From: Magnetospirillum sp.
GTDB taxonomy: Bacteria; Pseudomonadota; Alphaproteobacteria; Rhodospirillales; Magnetospirillaceae
Assembly: GCA_024707145.1 (NCBI GenBank)
Contig: JANQAI010000013.1
Coordinates: 302,588 to 366,587 of the forward strand
Length of the DNA stretch: 64,000 bases
Reading direction: 5' to 3'
Below the pieces are notes generated by a model. The model ran no database searches and was not told the origin of the DNA. It saw nothing but the letters and a program-made list of their open reading frames with translations. Numbering within the stretch: position 1 is the first letter of the stretch; every line of letters starts with the position of its first letter. Of the stretch, positions 1 through 8,128 are shown piece after piece. A program made the translations under genes and the position numbers.

Positions 1-114
1 GCGGCGCTGAGCGCGGTGAAGAACAAGGATTTCGATTCGGCCGTCAACTCGGCGCGCGAGGCGGCCCGCACGTGCCGCAATTGCCACGACATCTACCGGT
101 CGTCGCAGAAATAG
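1..114 (+). CDS. Cytochrome c'-like protein, C-terminal fragment
   Basis: Only the last 37 codons lie in the window. They contain a CRNCH heme-attachment motif eleven residues before the end, followed by a short basic tail (HDIYRSSQK). A CxxCH very near the C-terminus is the layout of class II cytochromes c', which are periplasmic four-helix heme proteins that bind NO or CO or carry electrons. The same kind of ending is seen in the cytochrome c' genes at 1507-2002 and 52115-52558. The next gene, an exported peroxiredoxin, starts 9 nt downstream, so the two are probably co-transcribed. The family call rests on the tail alone. Confidence 0.7.
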   Translation, partial: AALSAVKNKDFDSAVNSAREAARTCRNCHDIYRSSQK

Positions 115-123
115 GGAGAGGCC

Positions 124-702
124 ATGTCGCTCGTCAGATCGCTCGCTCTTGCCGCCCTGCTCGGCGCGGCTTCCCTGCCGGCCGACGCCGCCCTGCCGGA
201 GGGGCACCCGGCGCCGGTCTTCACCGCCCAGGCCTCGCAGGCGGGCAAGGCGTTCTCCTATTCCCTGGACGACGCGCTGAAGCGCGGGCCGGTGGTGGTC
301 TATTTCTACCCCGCCGCCTTCACCTCCGGGTGCAGCCTGGAGGCGCAGGCCTTCGCCGAGAATTTGGACCGCTTCACCGCCGCCGGCGCCACCATCGTCG
401 GGGTATCGCTGGATCCCATCGCCCGGCTGAACGAGTTCTCCGCCGATCCCAAGACCTGCGCAGGGAAGTTCGCGGTGGCCTCGGATGCCGACGGCCGCAT
501 CGCCAAAAGCTACGATCTCGCCGTGCGCGAGGCCTCGGCCGGGCGCGCCGACAATCGCGGCGCCCCGATCGAGCACGGTCTGGTGGAACGCGCCACCTTC
601 GTGGTGGGGTCCGACGGCCGCATCGCCGCCAGCCTGACGGGCCTGGGCCCGCTGGACAACGTGGAAAAGGCCTTGGCCGCGGTGGAGCGGCTCAAGCGCT
701 AG
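124..702 (+). CDS. Exported peroxiredoxin (AhpC/TSA, BCP-like)
   Basis: 192 aa. Residues 1-23 form a signal peptide ending near ADAAL, so the protein should act in the periplasm. The thioredoxin-like fold begins about residue 28 (PAPVFTA). The peroxidatic cysteine is Cys70 in PAAFTSGC, matching the P-x-x-x-T-x-x-C signature of the family; Cys112 is a possible resolving cysteine. Peroxiredoxins reduce H2O2 and organic peroxides using thiols. The start ATG has GGAGAG 4 nt upstream. It follows the cytochrome c' fragment closely, which suggests a periplasmic redox operon that ends at the hairpin at 722. Confidence 0.88.
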   Translation: MSLVRSLALAALLGAASLPADAALPEGHPAPVFTAQASQAGKAFSYSLDDALKRGPVVVYFYPAAFTSGCSLEAQAFAENLDRFTAAGATIVGVSLDPIARLNEFSADPKTCAGKFAVASDADGRIAKSYDLAVREASAGRADNRGAPIEHGLVERATFVVGSDGRIAASLTGLGPLDNVEKALAAVERLKR

Positions 703-721
703 CCGGGCCGGAAAACGATAA

Positions 722-752
722 GGGGGCGTCCGGCCGGACGCCCCCCCTTTTT
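722..752 (+). terminator. Rho-independent terminator after peroxiredoxin gene
   Basis: A perfect stem GGGGGCGTCC/GGACGCCCCC with a 4-nt loop is followed by a T-run. It ends the plus-strand peroxiredoxin transcript. It also lies just downstream of the convergent cytochrome b561 gene. Confidence 0.85.
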
Positions 753-772
753 GTTTGGGCGAAGGAGAGGGA

Positions 773-1448
773 TCAGCCGAAGGCATCGCCTTCGACCGCC
801 GGCGCATGGGTCAGCACCCAGAACCAGTGCACCGGCCAGGACCAGCACCAGCGTCAGCGCCAGCCACGGCCGCGACGACGGGATGGTGTCCGCGTCGGCC
901 ACCGGCTTGCGGCCGGTGATCATGGGCAGCACCAGATTCTCGCCCTTGACCACGCGGTGGGCCAGGACCGCCAGCACATGCACCGCCACCGCCGCGGCGA
1001 TGCCATAGAACAGCCGGCGATGGTACGAGGTCAGCAGCAGGCTGGTCTCCTTGCCGACATAGCCGGCCAGCGGTCCGGTGTTGATGATGTCGTCGTTGCC
1101 GAACAGGCCCAGGGCGGCCAGGGTCAGCAATCCGGCCAGCAGCGCCAGCACCATCAGGGCGCCCAGCGGGTTGTGGCCGGGGGTGGCGGGGGCGCCGCCG
1201 CGCAGGTAGGCCAGGATGGCGGCGGGGCCGCGCACGAAGCTGGCGAAGCGGGCATGGCGGGTGCCGACCACGCCCCAGACCAGGCGGAACGACACCAGCA
1301 CGATGACCGCATAGCCGAACCATGCGTGCCAGGAAAACCAGGCGACGCCGAGCTTATTGGTGACGAAGGCGCCGACCACCGAGGCGGCCAGCAGCCAGTG
1401 GAACAGGCGGACGGGCAGGTCCCAGACCAGCCGTGGCGAGGGAAGCAT
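773..1448 (-). pseudogene. Cytochrome b561-family membrane protein (frameshifted near its C-terminus)
   Basis: The gene starts at ATG 1448 (MLPSPRLVWDLPVR). It encodes a small di-heme membrane b-type cytochrome with histidines in LFHW, SWHAW, SYHRRLFY and AVHVLAVLAHR, and four hydrophobic segments. The family passes electrons between the membrane pool and periplasmic c-type cytochromes, which fits the upstream cytochrome c' gene on the same strand. The open frame runs on through the terminator to 699 with an implausible Arg/Gly-rich tail. Removing one base near 821-823 gives a 224-residue protein ending APAVEGDAFG and a stop at 773. That repair is inferred; the N-terminal 200 residues are secure. 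Confidence 0.75.
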
Positions 1449-1506
1449 GGCGAAGCTCTGTGATGAGGGAGGGGGACGGGGCGGGCCGCAGCCCGCCCCT
1501 CGGGGC

Positions 1507-2002
1507 TCACTTGACGCGGTAGGTGTCGTGGCAGCTCTTGCAATCCTGCGCCACGGCGCCGAAGGCGGTCTTGAACGCCTCGGAGGTGTCCTTTTCCACC
1601 GCCGCCACCTTGACCAGGCTCGGCGCTGTGGTCCTGGAACTCCTTGATGCGCTTGTTGAAGTCGGCCTGGTTGGTCCACGCTTCGGGCTTGGTCTTGCTG
1701 TCGGGCTCGCCGAGGTTGGAGCCTTCGGGGAAGACCTCGTTCAGGACGTCGGACAGCACCGCGATGCGGGTGGCCCGCTTCTGCACATCCTTGGCGTCGA
1801 ACGGCTTGTTGCCCTTCACCACATCGGCCAGCGTGCGGCAATTGGCCCCGATCAGGGTGAAGGCGGCCTTGCGGGCCTCGACGGCCTGACGGGCCGGCGA
1901 AGCCGACTGGGCATAGGCCGAGACGGCGGCCGAAGCGCCCAGGGCCAGGACGATGCCCGCAAGGCCGAGCCGGCGGCGGGTGGTAGTCGAAAGCGTCTTC
2001 AT
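1507..2002 (-). pseudogene. Cytochrome c' (frameshifted by one inserted base)
   Basis: Start ATG 2002 has GGAGAG 8 nt upstream, followed by a signal peptide (MKTLSTTTRR ... SAYA). The frame reads as a class II cytochrome c up to EFQDHSAE. A 1-nt insertion at 1617-1618 then shifts it. In the corrected frame the protein continues LVKVAAVEKDTSEAF and ends with a CKSCHDTYRVK heme site and a stop at 1507, giving 164 aa. The insertion sits between AG and CT of an AGCT site. The gene lies between the PepSY protein and cytochrome b561 on the same strand, which suggests a heme/electron-transfer operon. The product would be periplasmic. Confidence 0.85.
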
Positions 2003-2041
2003 GAACAATGCTCTCCAGAGGTTTGGTGCGCGGAAGGGTGA

Positions 2042-3630
2042 TTACGACGTGGTGGAGGGGGCGGCGGCGAGCTCGTTGCCGATCTCGGCCAGGGCCGCTT
2101 CTGGCAGGATCACCTGAGGTTCGGGCCGCTTGCGGCGGAAGGTGATGCGCAGGCGGCGCCACCCCAGCACGACCGAACTGACCGACAGGACCAGGCCGAA
2201 GCCGATCCAGGTCAGCATCCAGGTATCCCACAGCGGGCGGGCGTAGAGCACGCCCAGATCCCAATGGTGCAGGGCCGAGAACAGCCAGCGATAGGCCCGG
2301 CGGCTGGCATCCTGCTTCAGCAGCAAGGCGCCGTCCTGCGGATTGACGTACAGCCGGGTGCCGGCCTGATCGGCCAGATCGACGCGGAAGACCGGCAGCG
2401 GCTTCTCCAGCGCTCCCTGGCGATGGTTGGGGTAGTAGTAGCTGTCGTACTCGTCCAGCCGGCTCAGCGAGGCGACCGGGGCTTTGCCGTCCGCCAGCCG
2501 TTCGGCGGCAACGCGCACCGCCTGTTCGTCGAAGCCGGCCACCGCACCGGGAATGGCCAGTGGCGCTCGGCTGCCGTCACGGGAATGGGCCAGCAGCACC
2601 GCCTGGTCGCCCAGGCGCCGCCAGCTCAGTTCCACGACGCCGGCACTGCCGGCCTCGGCCAGGGGGCCGGCCGCCACTGGGCCGCCACCTCGGGCAACTG
2701 GCGGTCGTAGTAGCGCGCCACCTCGTCGCGACTGGCGGTGGCCGCCGAGAACAGCTGGAACGGATTGTTGACCAGATAGCCGCTGAACGCCCACAGCACG
2801 GCGACGGTGCCGCCGATCAGGCCACTCCAGAAATGCCAGCGGAACCAGAAGGCGCGATAGGGCTGGGTGCGTCCCTGGGAATAGGTGGCGCGGCCGCCCC
2901 AGCCCGGACGCCACACCAGCCAGCCGACGATCAGGCCGCTCAGGCCGGCGGCGAAGGCCAGGCCGCCAGCCCAGGTCAGCACGTCACGGCGGCTGTCCTC
3001 CAGGCCGAGGCCGTCGAGGAAGCGGAACATGTGCAGCCAGTTGCCGGCCAGAAACAGGCCGCGCTCCCAGCGGTTGGCCACCTGCAGGACGTCGCCGCTA
3101 CGGGCCGAGACCAGCACCTCGGTGCCGGCGCCGTCGTCCACCGCCACCCGGTGGAAGGGCTTGAGCGCGGTGTAGTTGCGCAGGCTGCTGTAGGCGGGCT
3201 GGGTGTCGACGAAGCGCACCTGCGCCACATCCGCCGACTGGCCCAGCCAAGCCTGCGCGATGCGTTCCGCCTGCGGGCCCGAGAAATTGAGCACCGCACC
3301 GTCGATGGCGGACAGGGCGAAGCGCTGGCCGCGCTCGTCTTCCACCTGCCAGACCGGCTGGCCGTCCACGCGGGTCAGCCGGCCCTCCAGGACGGCCGTG
3401 CCGCCGTTGCGGATCTTGCGAGCTTCGGCGCTGCGCTGCCAGGCCTCGCCCAGGCTCAGCCAGCCCTCTTCGGGGGCCAGGGTCTGGCCGTGGGCCAGTT
3501 GCTCGCCCCGGCTGGCCGGCAGCGACCCGGCATAGACGATGACCAGGCCCGAGGCCAGCCACAGCACCATCACCAGGGCCAGCGCCACGCCGGCCCAACG
3601 GTGGATTTTGAACAACAGGCGTTTCAACAC
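2042..3630 (-). pseudogene. PepSY-associated TM-helix protein (frameshifted)
   Basis: Start at 3630 (MLKRLLFKIHRWAGV). The first helix with the HRWAG motif, further membrane segments (around LTWAGGLAFAAGL, WSGLIGGTVAVLWAF, and LTWIGFGLVLSVSSVV near the end) and PepSY-type extracytoplasmic stretches (QPVWQVEDERG, GTRLYVNPQDG) define the family. Some members are iron-siderophore reductases; others are unassigned. The frame breaks in the G-run at 2662-2666: removing two bases gives one 528-residue protein that reaches the stop at 2042. It is first in a minus-strand run with cytochrome c' and cytochrome b561, so a heme or iron redox role is likely but not shown. Confidence 0.8.
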
Positions 3631-3775
3631 GGCGACCCTCCATCAACTTGGGTGGTGCGCAGCTTACAAATCTATAGTCTACTAGTCAAATAATGTTTAT
3701 GTTCGCCAGTTGTGTGATATTGAGCGCAATCGTCACCCAATTCCGGGTGGCTTTCATCCAGAAGGAGTGAGGATC

Positions 3776-4261
3776 GTGAACGTAAAAGCATTCGTCGCCG
3801 TGGCCGGCTTGGCCATGGCCGCCGCCGCGCCCGCCGGCGCGCAACTGGTGCAGGAAGCCAATCTGTCCGCCAATGCGGCGCTGACCATCGCCCAGACCGC
3901 CTATAACAGCTGCGGCCAGCAGGGCTACAAGGTGTCCGTCCACGTGGTCGGCCGCGAGGGCCAGGTGCTGGCGGCGGTGCGCGGCGACGGCACCGGCCCG
4001 CACACCTTCGAGAACAGCCTGCGCAAGGCCTATACGGCGCGCACCTTCCGGGTGCCGTCGGGCGATTTCGCCCAGCGCATCAAGGACAACCCCACCTCGG
4101 GCGCTGTTCACCTGGCCAACGTGGTGGCCGCCCAGGGCGCCCTGCCCATCAAGGCTGGTGACGAGGTGATCGGCGGCGTCGGCGTGTCCGGTGCGCCGGG
4201 CGGCGACAAGGACGAAGTGTGCGCCAAGGCCGGCATCGACAAAGTGTTCGGCGCCAAGTAG
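3776..4261 (+). CDS. Exported GlcG/HbpS-like heme-binding family protein
   Basis: 161 aa from a GTG start at 3776, chosen because AAGGAG lies just upstream and a signal peptide follows at once ([21 protein letters not shown]). The mature part matches the GlcG/HbpS (DUF336) fold: LSANAALTIAQTAYNSCGQQGY at the start, GREGQVLAAVRGDG in the middle and a Gly-rich GDEVIGGVGVSGAPGG strand near the end. Family members bind heme or small ligands, and the periplasmic ones are often next to redox genes. It diverges from the PepSY/cytochrome run. No enzymatic function is assigned. A perfect 12-bp hairpin at 4274-4301 follows. Confidence 0.82.
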   Translation: MNVKAFVAVAGLAMAAAAPAGAQLVQEANLSANAALTIAQTAYNSCGQQGYKVSVHVVGREGQVLAAVRGDGTGPHTFENSLRKAYTARTFRVPSGDFAQRIKDNPTSGAVHLANVVAAQGALPIKAGDEVIGGVGVSGAPGGDKDEVCAKAGIDKVFGAK

Positions 4262-4273
4262 GGAGCGGGGAGG

Positions 4274-4301
4274 GCTGTCGGCGGCAACCGCCGCCGACAG
4301 C
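4274..4301 (+). terminator. Hairpin downstream of the GlcG-like gene
   Basis: A perfect 12-bp inverted repeat GCTGTCGGCGGC / GCCGCCGACAGC with a 4-nt loop lies 12 nt after the stop codon. There is no T-run, so it may be a Rho-assisted terminator or an mRNA-end stabiliser. Confidence 0.6.
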
Positions 4302-4466
4302 ATCGGGGGAGCGGGAGCTGGCTAAAGCAAGCCCAATCCCCGCCCGCAGAGGCCGGTCATCTTGGACTGGGTAAGGTCGTGGCATTCACCGCCATGGCGA
4401 CTTTCCACTTTTCCGCAAATCCGCGCGGACAATGTGGCTGCGCCGAGGGAATTGGGCCAAGCCATC

Positions 4467-4998
4467 CTAGCTTTCTCGCGCATCCTTCGCCGCTTGAGCC
4501 ACTTTCGTTGCCTGCGAGACGCTGCCGATCTTCCCGGGATTGACCGTTGTACGCCGCTTGTCGCTTTTGACCGGCCTCATCCCCGTATTGCTCGGACGGC
4601 CAGAAGAAAAGGGGAGAGGGGAGGCGGCTTCGGCGGATTTGAGCGTGAGCGCCCGATGCGCCGAATCCTTCAAGGCTTCCCGCGCCCTCAGGGCGTGGCG
4701 CCGCGCGGCTTCCCGGTTGAGCCGCTTCAATGCTCCCGCGAAGACCTGCTTGCGGCGAGAGGGTTTTTCGACATTCCCTGGGAAACTTGCGCCGCGCGAC
4801 TCCGCTTTTGCCGCGAATGCTCCGGCGCATCTGGTGGAGCAGCGTTCTCTCTTTTGCGCGAAGATCCCTGATCCGCCGCTGTGCGGCGGAAATCGCGTCG
4901 TCAGCCAGCTCAGGAAGGGTGGGGTAATGGGTCGGAGCAAGAAGCTCGAATTCCTCCTGCGTGATGAGCGCGCGTTCAGCTTTAGCGGGCATGACCAT
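4467..4998 (-). pseudogene. Conserved hypothetical protein, Arg/Lys-rich (frameshifted)
   Basis: Start ATG 4998 has AGGAGG 9 nt upstream. The N-terminus (ALITQEEFELLAPTHYPTL) and a helical basic stretch (AAQRRIRDLRAKERTLLHQM) read cleanly. One extra T in the run 4806-4809 then breaks the frame. The corrected protein is 176 aa and continues GKAESRGASFPGNVEKPSRR, KQVFAGALKRLNREAARRHA, ending GSVSQATKVAQAAKDARES. The style matches small conserved proteins found singly in other alphaproteobacteria; no function is known to me. The repeated basic helices and the KRRTTVNPGKIGSVSQATK segment suggest nucleic-acid contact, which is only a guess. Confidence 0.65.
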
Positions 4999-5312
4999 GA
5001 TGCTCGACCTCCTGGCGGGACACCTTTGCCTGAAGCCGATTTGGGGGCCGGATTCGCTGTAGCCAGTGGTTGGTCATGCGGCAGGCGAACGAAAAGGCGG
5101 TATCCCCGCCTCCTCCGATCTTTCGGCGCGTATTGCGTTCCGTTTGGAAGGGGATACTTCAATGCGGCATCAACGCATGCCGCCGCCAGAACCATGGGTC
5201 AGGCCGTCGTTACCGGTTCAGGTGATGGCGGGCTTTCTCGATGGCCTCGATGTCCCACAGACGGGCATCTGGCTGTGGATGACAGCCACTGGATTCGTCG
5301 GCTATGAGAGGA
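4999..5312. other. Intergenic region without a recognisable gene
   Basis: This stretch lies between the conserved unknown gene and tRNA-Glu. Open frames cross it on both strands, but none has a ribosome site plus family-like sequence. It must hold the promoter for the minus-strand gene starting at 4998. Confidence 0.5.
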
Positions 5313-5388
<76 letters not shown>

Positions 5389-5468
5389 GAGGCGTGGAGG
5401 GCGCTTTAATACCCGTGCCCGGCGGGGAAAGCAAGGGGTGATTTCGCACTTTCGTACGGTCCGCGCAG

Positions 5469-5506
5469 AAAAAGAAAAAGGCGGCTTCCGGGGCCGGAAG
5501 CCGCCT
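5469..5506 (-). terminator. Terminator of the cstA operon
   Basis: A 13-bp stem AGGCGGCTTCCGG / CCGGAAGCCGCCT with a 2-nt loop. It is followed, in minus-strand sense, by a U-rich run (an A-run on the plus strand at 5469-5479). It lies 16 nt beyond the stop of the small CstA-partner gene. Confidence 0.85.
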
Positions 5507-5521
5507 GAATTGTGTGCTGCC

Positions 5522-5722
5522 TCAGCAGCAGCGCACGGTGCCGGTGCCGACCCCGTAACGGGCGTCCTGGCGATTTCTGAAGAATTCCTCATAGGTCATG
5601 ATGGGCTCGTCCGGGTGCTGGACGAAACGGTGCGCCACATAGGCGTCGTAGTCCGGGATGCCCACCATCAGGCGGCTCATCTGCACCAAGCGGTCCTTCA
5701 AGGTCTTGAGGTCGTTCAACAT
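5522..5722 (-). CDS. YbdD/YjiX family small protein (CstA partner)
   Basis: 66 aa. It matches the short YbdD/YjiX (DUF466) family that nearly always follows cstA: LNDLKTLKDRLVQMSRLMVG, then PDYDAYVAHR and PDEPIMTYEEFFRNRQDARYG, ending in a CC pair. Its start lies 6 nt after the cstA stop, so the two are translated from one mRNA that ends at the hairpin at 5469-5506. The family is thought to support CstA/BtsT transport; its exact role is unsettled. Confidence 0.9.
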   Translation of the reverse strand: MLNDLKTLKDRLVQMSRLMVGIPDYDAYVAHRFVQHPDEPIMTYEEFFRNRQDARYGVGTGTVRCC

Positions 5723-5728
5723 GGGTGC

Positions 5729-7783
5729 TTACTCCGCGGCGACCGGGCCGCCCACCTCGATGGCGGTCGGCTTTTCGGAAACCCTGGCCTTGCGGATGCT
5801 GGCGATGCCATAGACGACCATGGACACCACCACCATCACGAACAGGACGGCCAGCACGCCGTCCAGGGTTTCGTTGTGCACCACCTGGGCCATCTGCTCC
5901 ATGGTCTTGGCCGGCGCCAGGATCTTGCCTTCGTCCATGGCGGCGCTGAACTGCCGCGCGCGGGCGAAGAAGCCGATGGCCGGAACGTCGGACAGAATCT
6001 TCAGCAGGCCGGCCCAGGTCGTGCAGATCAGCAGGAACACTGCAGGCACGGCGCTGACCCAGGCGTAGCGCTGACGCTTCATCTTGAACAGGATCACCGT
6101 GACCATGATGAGCGCCATGCCGGCCAGCATCTGGTTGGAGATGCCGAACAGCGGCCACAGGCTGTTGATGCCACCGAACGGATCGATGACGCCGGTGTAG
6201 AGGATGTAGCCCCACAGCGCCACCGAGATGCCGGTCGCGATGAGGTTGTTGGCCCAGTTGCGGGTAGCGCGGAACGGCTGGTACACCGCGCCGATCATGT
6301 CCTGCACCATGAAGCGGCAGGCACGGGTGCCGGCGTCCACGGCGGTGAGGATGAACAGCGCCTCGAACAGGATGGCGAAGTGGTACCAGAAGCCCATCAT
6401 CGCCTTGCCGCCGATGACGTTCGAGAAGATGTAGGCCATGCCCACCGCCAGCGTCGGGGCACCGCCGGTGCGCGACAGAATGGTGGTTTCGCCCACGTCC
6501 TTGGCCATTTCGGTCAGCATCTCGGGGGTGATCACGAAACCCCACGACGAGATCACCGCCGCCGCCTTGACCACGTCGGTGCCGACCACCGCGCCGGGGC
6601 TGTTCATGGCGAAGTAGACGCCGGGCTCGATGACGCTGGCGGCGACCAGCGCCATGGCGGCGACGAAGGATTCCATCAGCATGCCGCCGTAGCCGATGAA
6701 GGCGACCTGGCGCTCGTTCTCGATCATCTTGGGCGTGGTGCCCGAGCTGATCAGCGCGTGGAAGCCGGACACCGCGCCGCAGGCGATGGTGATGAACAGG
6801 AACGGCGCCCAATAGCCCTTGAACACCGGACCGGTGCCGTCGATGAACTGGGTGACGGCCGGCATCTTCAGCGGCGGCAGCACCAAGGCGATGCCGAGCG
6901 CCAGGGCGATGATGGCGCCGATCTTGAGGAAGGTGGAGAGATAGTCGCGCGGCGCCAGCAGCAGCCACACCGGCAGCACCGAGGCGACGAAGCCGTAGCC
7001 GATGATGATCAGCGCCAACTGCTCGCCCGTGAAGGTGAACAGCGGGGCCAGCGTCGGGCTTTCCGCCACGTTGCGGCCGAACACCAGGGCGCTCATCAGC
7101 AGGATGAAGCCGATGACGCTCATCTCGGCGATGCGGCCGGGGCGGATGAAGCGACAGTAGATACCCATCAGGATGGCGATGGGAATGGTGGCGAACACCG
7201 TGAAGGTGCCCCACGGGCTGCCGGCCAGGGCCTTGACCACCACCAGGGCCAGGATGGCCAGGATGATGATCATGATCAGCAGCACGCCGATCGAGGCGAT
7301 GGTGCCGGCGACCGGGCCCATCTCGGAGCGGATCATGTCGCCCAAGCTGCGGCCGTCGCGGCGCATGGAGCAGAACAGCACCATGGAATCCTGCACCGCG
7401 CCGGCAAGCACCACGCCGCCGATGATCCACAGCGTGCCGGGCAGGTAGCCCATCTGCGCGGCGAGCACCGGGCCGACCAGCGGGCCGGCGCCGGCGATGG
7501 CGGCGAAGTGGTGGCCGTACAGCACGTATTTGTTGGTGGGGACGTAGTCCAGGCCGTCATTGCGGCGGACCGCCGGGGTCGGCCGGTTGGCGTCGGCGCC
7601 CAAGACGGTGTTGGCGATGAAGAGGCCGTAGAAGCGATAGGCGATGAAATAGCTGCATACCGCAGCCATCACCAGCCATATGGCGTTGATGGTCTCGCCC
7701 CGGGACAGGGCGACGATGCCGAGCGATACGGCACCGAGCGCTGCCACGGCGAGCCATCCCAGGCGTTTCATGGAATTGGACAT
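5729..7783 (-). CDS. cstA: CstA-family carbon starvation/pyruvate transporter
   Basis: 684 aa, the usual length for the family, with about 16 hydrophobic segments. The CstA signature is visible: GLDYVPTNKYVLYGHHFAAI, AGAGPLVGPVLAAQMGYLPG, then QDSMVLFCSMRRDGRSLGDM, and VSGFHALISSGTTPKMIENE further on. CstA/BtsT proteins import peptides or pyruvate across the inner membrane, often under carbon limitation. GGGGGGAG lies upstream of ATG 7783. The long open frame on the opposite strand is a GC-driven shadow. Confidence 0.93.
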   Translation of the reverse strand: MSNSMKRLGWLAVAALGAVSLGIVALSRGETINAIWLVMAAVCSYFIAYRFYGLFIANTVLGADANRPTPAVRRNDGLDYVPTNKYVLYGHHFAAIAGAGPLVGPVLAAQMGYLPGTLWIIGGVVLAGAVQDSMVLFCSMRRDGRSLGDMIRSEMGPVAGTIASIGVLLIMIIILAILALVVVKALAGSPWGTFTVFATIPIAILMGIYCRFIRPGRIAEMSVIGFILLMSALVFGRNVAESPTLAPLFTFTGEQLALIIIGYGFVASVLPVWLLLAPRDYLSTFLKIGAIIALALGIALVLPPLKMPAVTQFIDGTGPVFKGYWAPFLFITIACGAVSGFHALISSGTTPKMIENERQVAFIGYGGMLMESFVAAMALVAASVIEPGVYFAMNSPGAVVGTDVVKAAAVISSWGFVITPEMLTEMAKDVGETTILSRTGGAPTLAVGMAYIFSNVIGGKAMMGFWYHFAILFEALFILTAVDAGTRACRFMVQDMIGAVYQPFRATRNWANNLIATGISVALWGYILYTGVIDPFGGINSLWPLFGISNQMLAGMALIMVTVILFKMKRQRYAWVSAVPAVFLLICTTWAGLLKILSDVPAIGFFARARQFSAAMDEGKILAPAKTMEQMAQVVHNETLDGVLAVLFVMVVVSMVVYGIASIRKARVSEKPTAIEVGGPVAAE

Positions 7784-8128
7784 GGGAAGGGCTCCCCCCG
7801 GATTTTTCGGATTACTAGTTGTAATACCAATGGACTAGGTGCTAAACCGCGCACGCATGAGGGCAGGTTTGTCGTGACGGCATTTGACAATTGCTAACTT
7901 TAGGAGATGGTAATTCTGCTTGCGGAAGGCAATCCCATCGCGCAGTTGTATTATCTTCATAGGTATTATCCTTAAGATTTTGCCTACGCCGCTTTGGGGC
8001 GTCGTGCGGGTCGACTTGCATGGCACGGTGTCAGACGGCTCCGCGTGGATGGCCGGGTCGAGTCCGGTCATGACGCGCCCCATGACGCGCAGGGCGTGGT
8101 TTTGATTTTAAGCGCCTGAAAGAGGGGC
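7784..8128. other. Intergenic region with promoter of cstA and one dispersed repeat
   Basis: This region lies between divergently oriented outputs of cstA and the 3' end of recJ. It is locally AT-richer (7810-7990), as expected for the cstA promoter. It contains one copy of a 30-bp dispersed palindromic repeat at 8046-8075, followed by a short direct repeat of ATGACGCGC. No gene is seen. Confidence 0.6.
8046..8075 (+). repeat. Dispersed palindromic repeat, copy 1
   Basis: TGGATGGCCGGGTCGAGTCC followed by GGTCATGACG. It matches the two copies at 31415-31443 and 31481-31510 with few differences. The core is an imperfect palindrome around GGGTCRAGYCC. Such intergenic elements are frequent in alphaproteobacterial genomes. 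Confidence 0.7.

Noticed and set aside
5438-7897. An 819-codon open frame on the plus strand opposite cstA
   Set aside because: It is a GC-driven shadow: cstA on the minus strand matches a known family over its whole length, and this frame is a His/Gly/Asp-rich complement with no recognisable motif.
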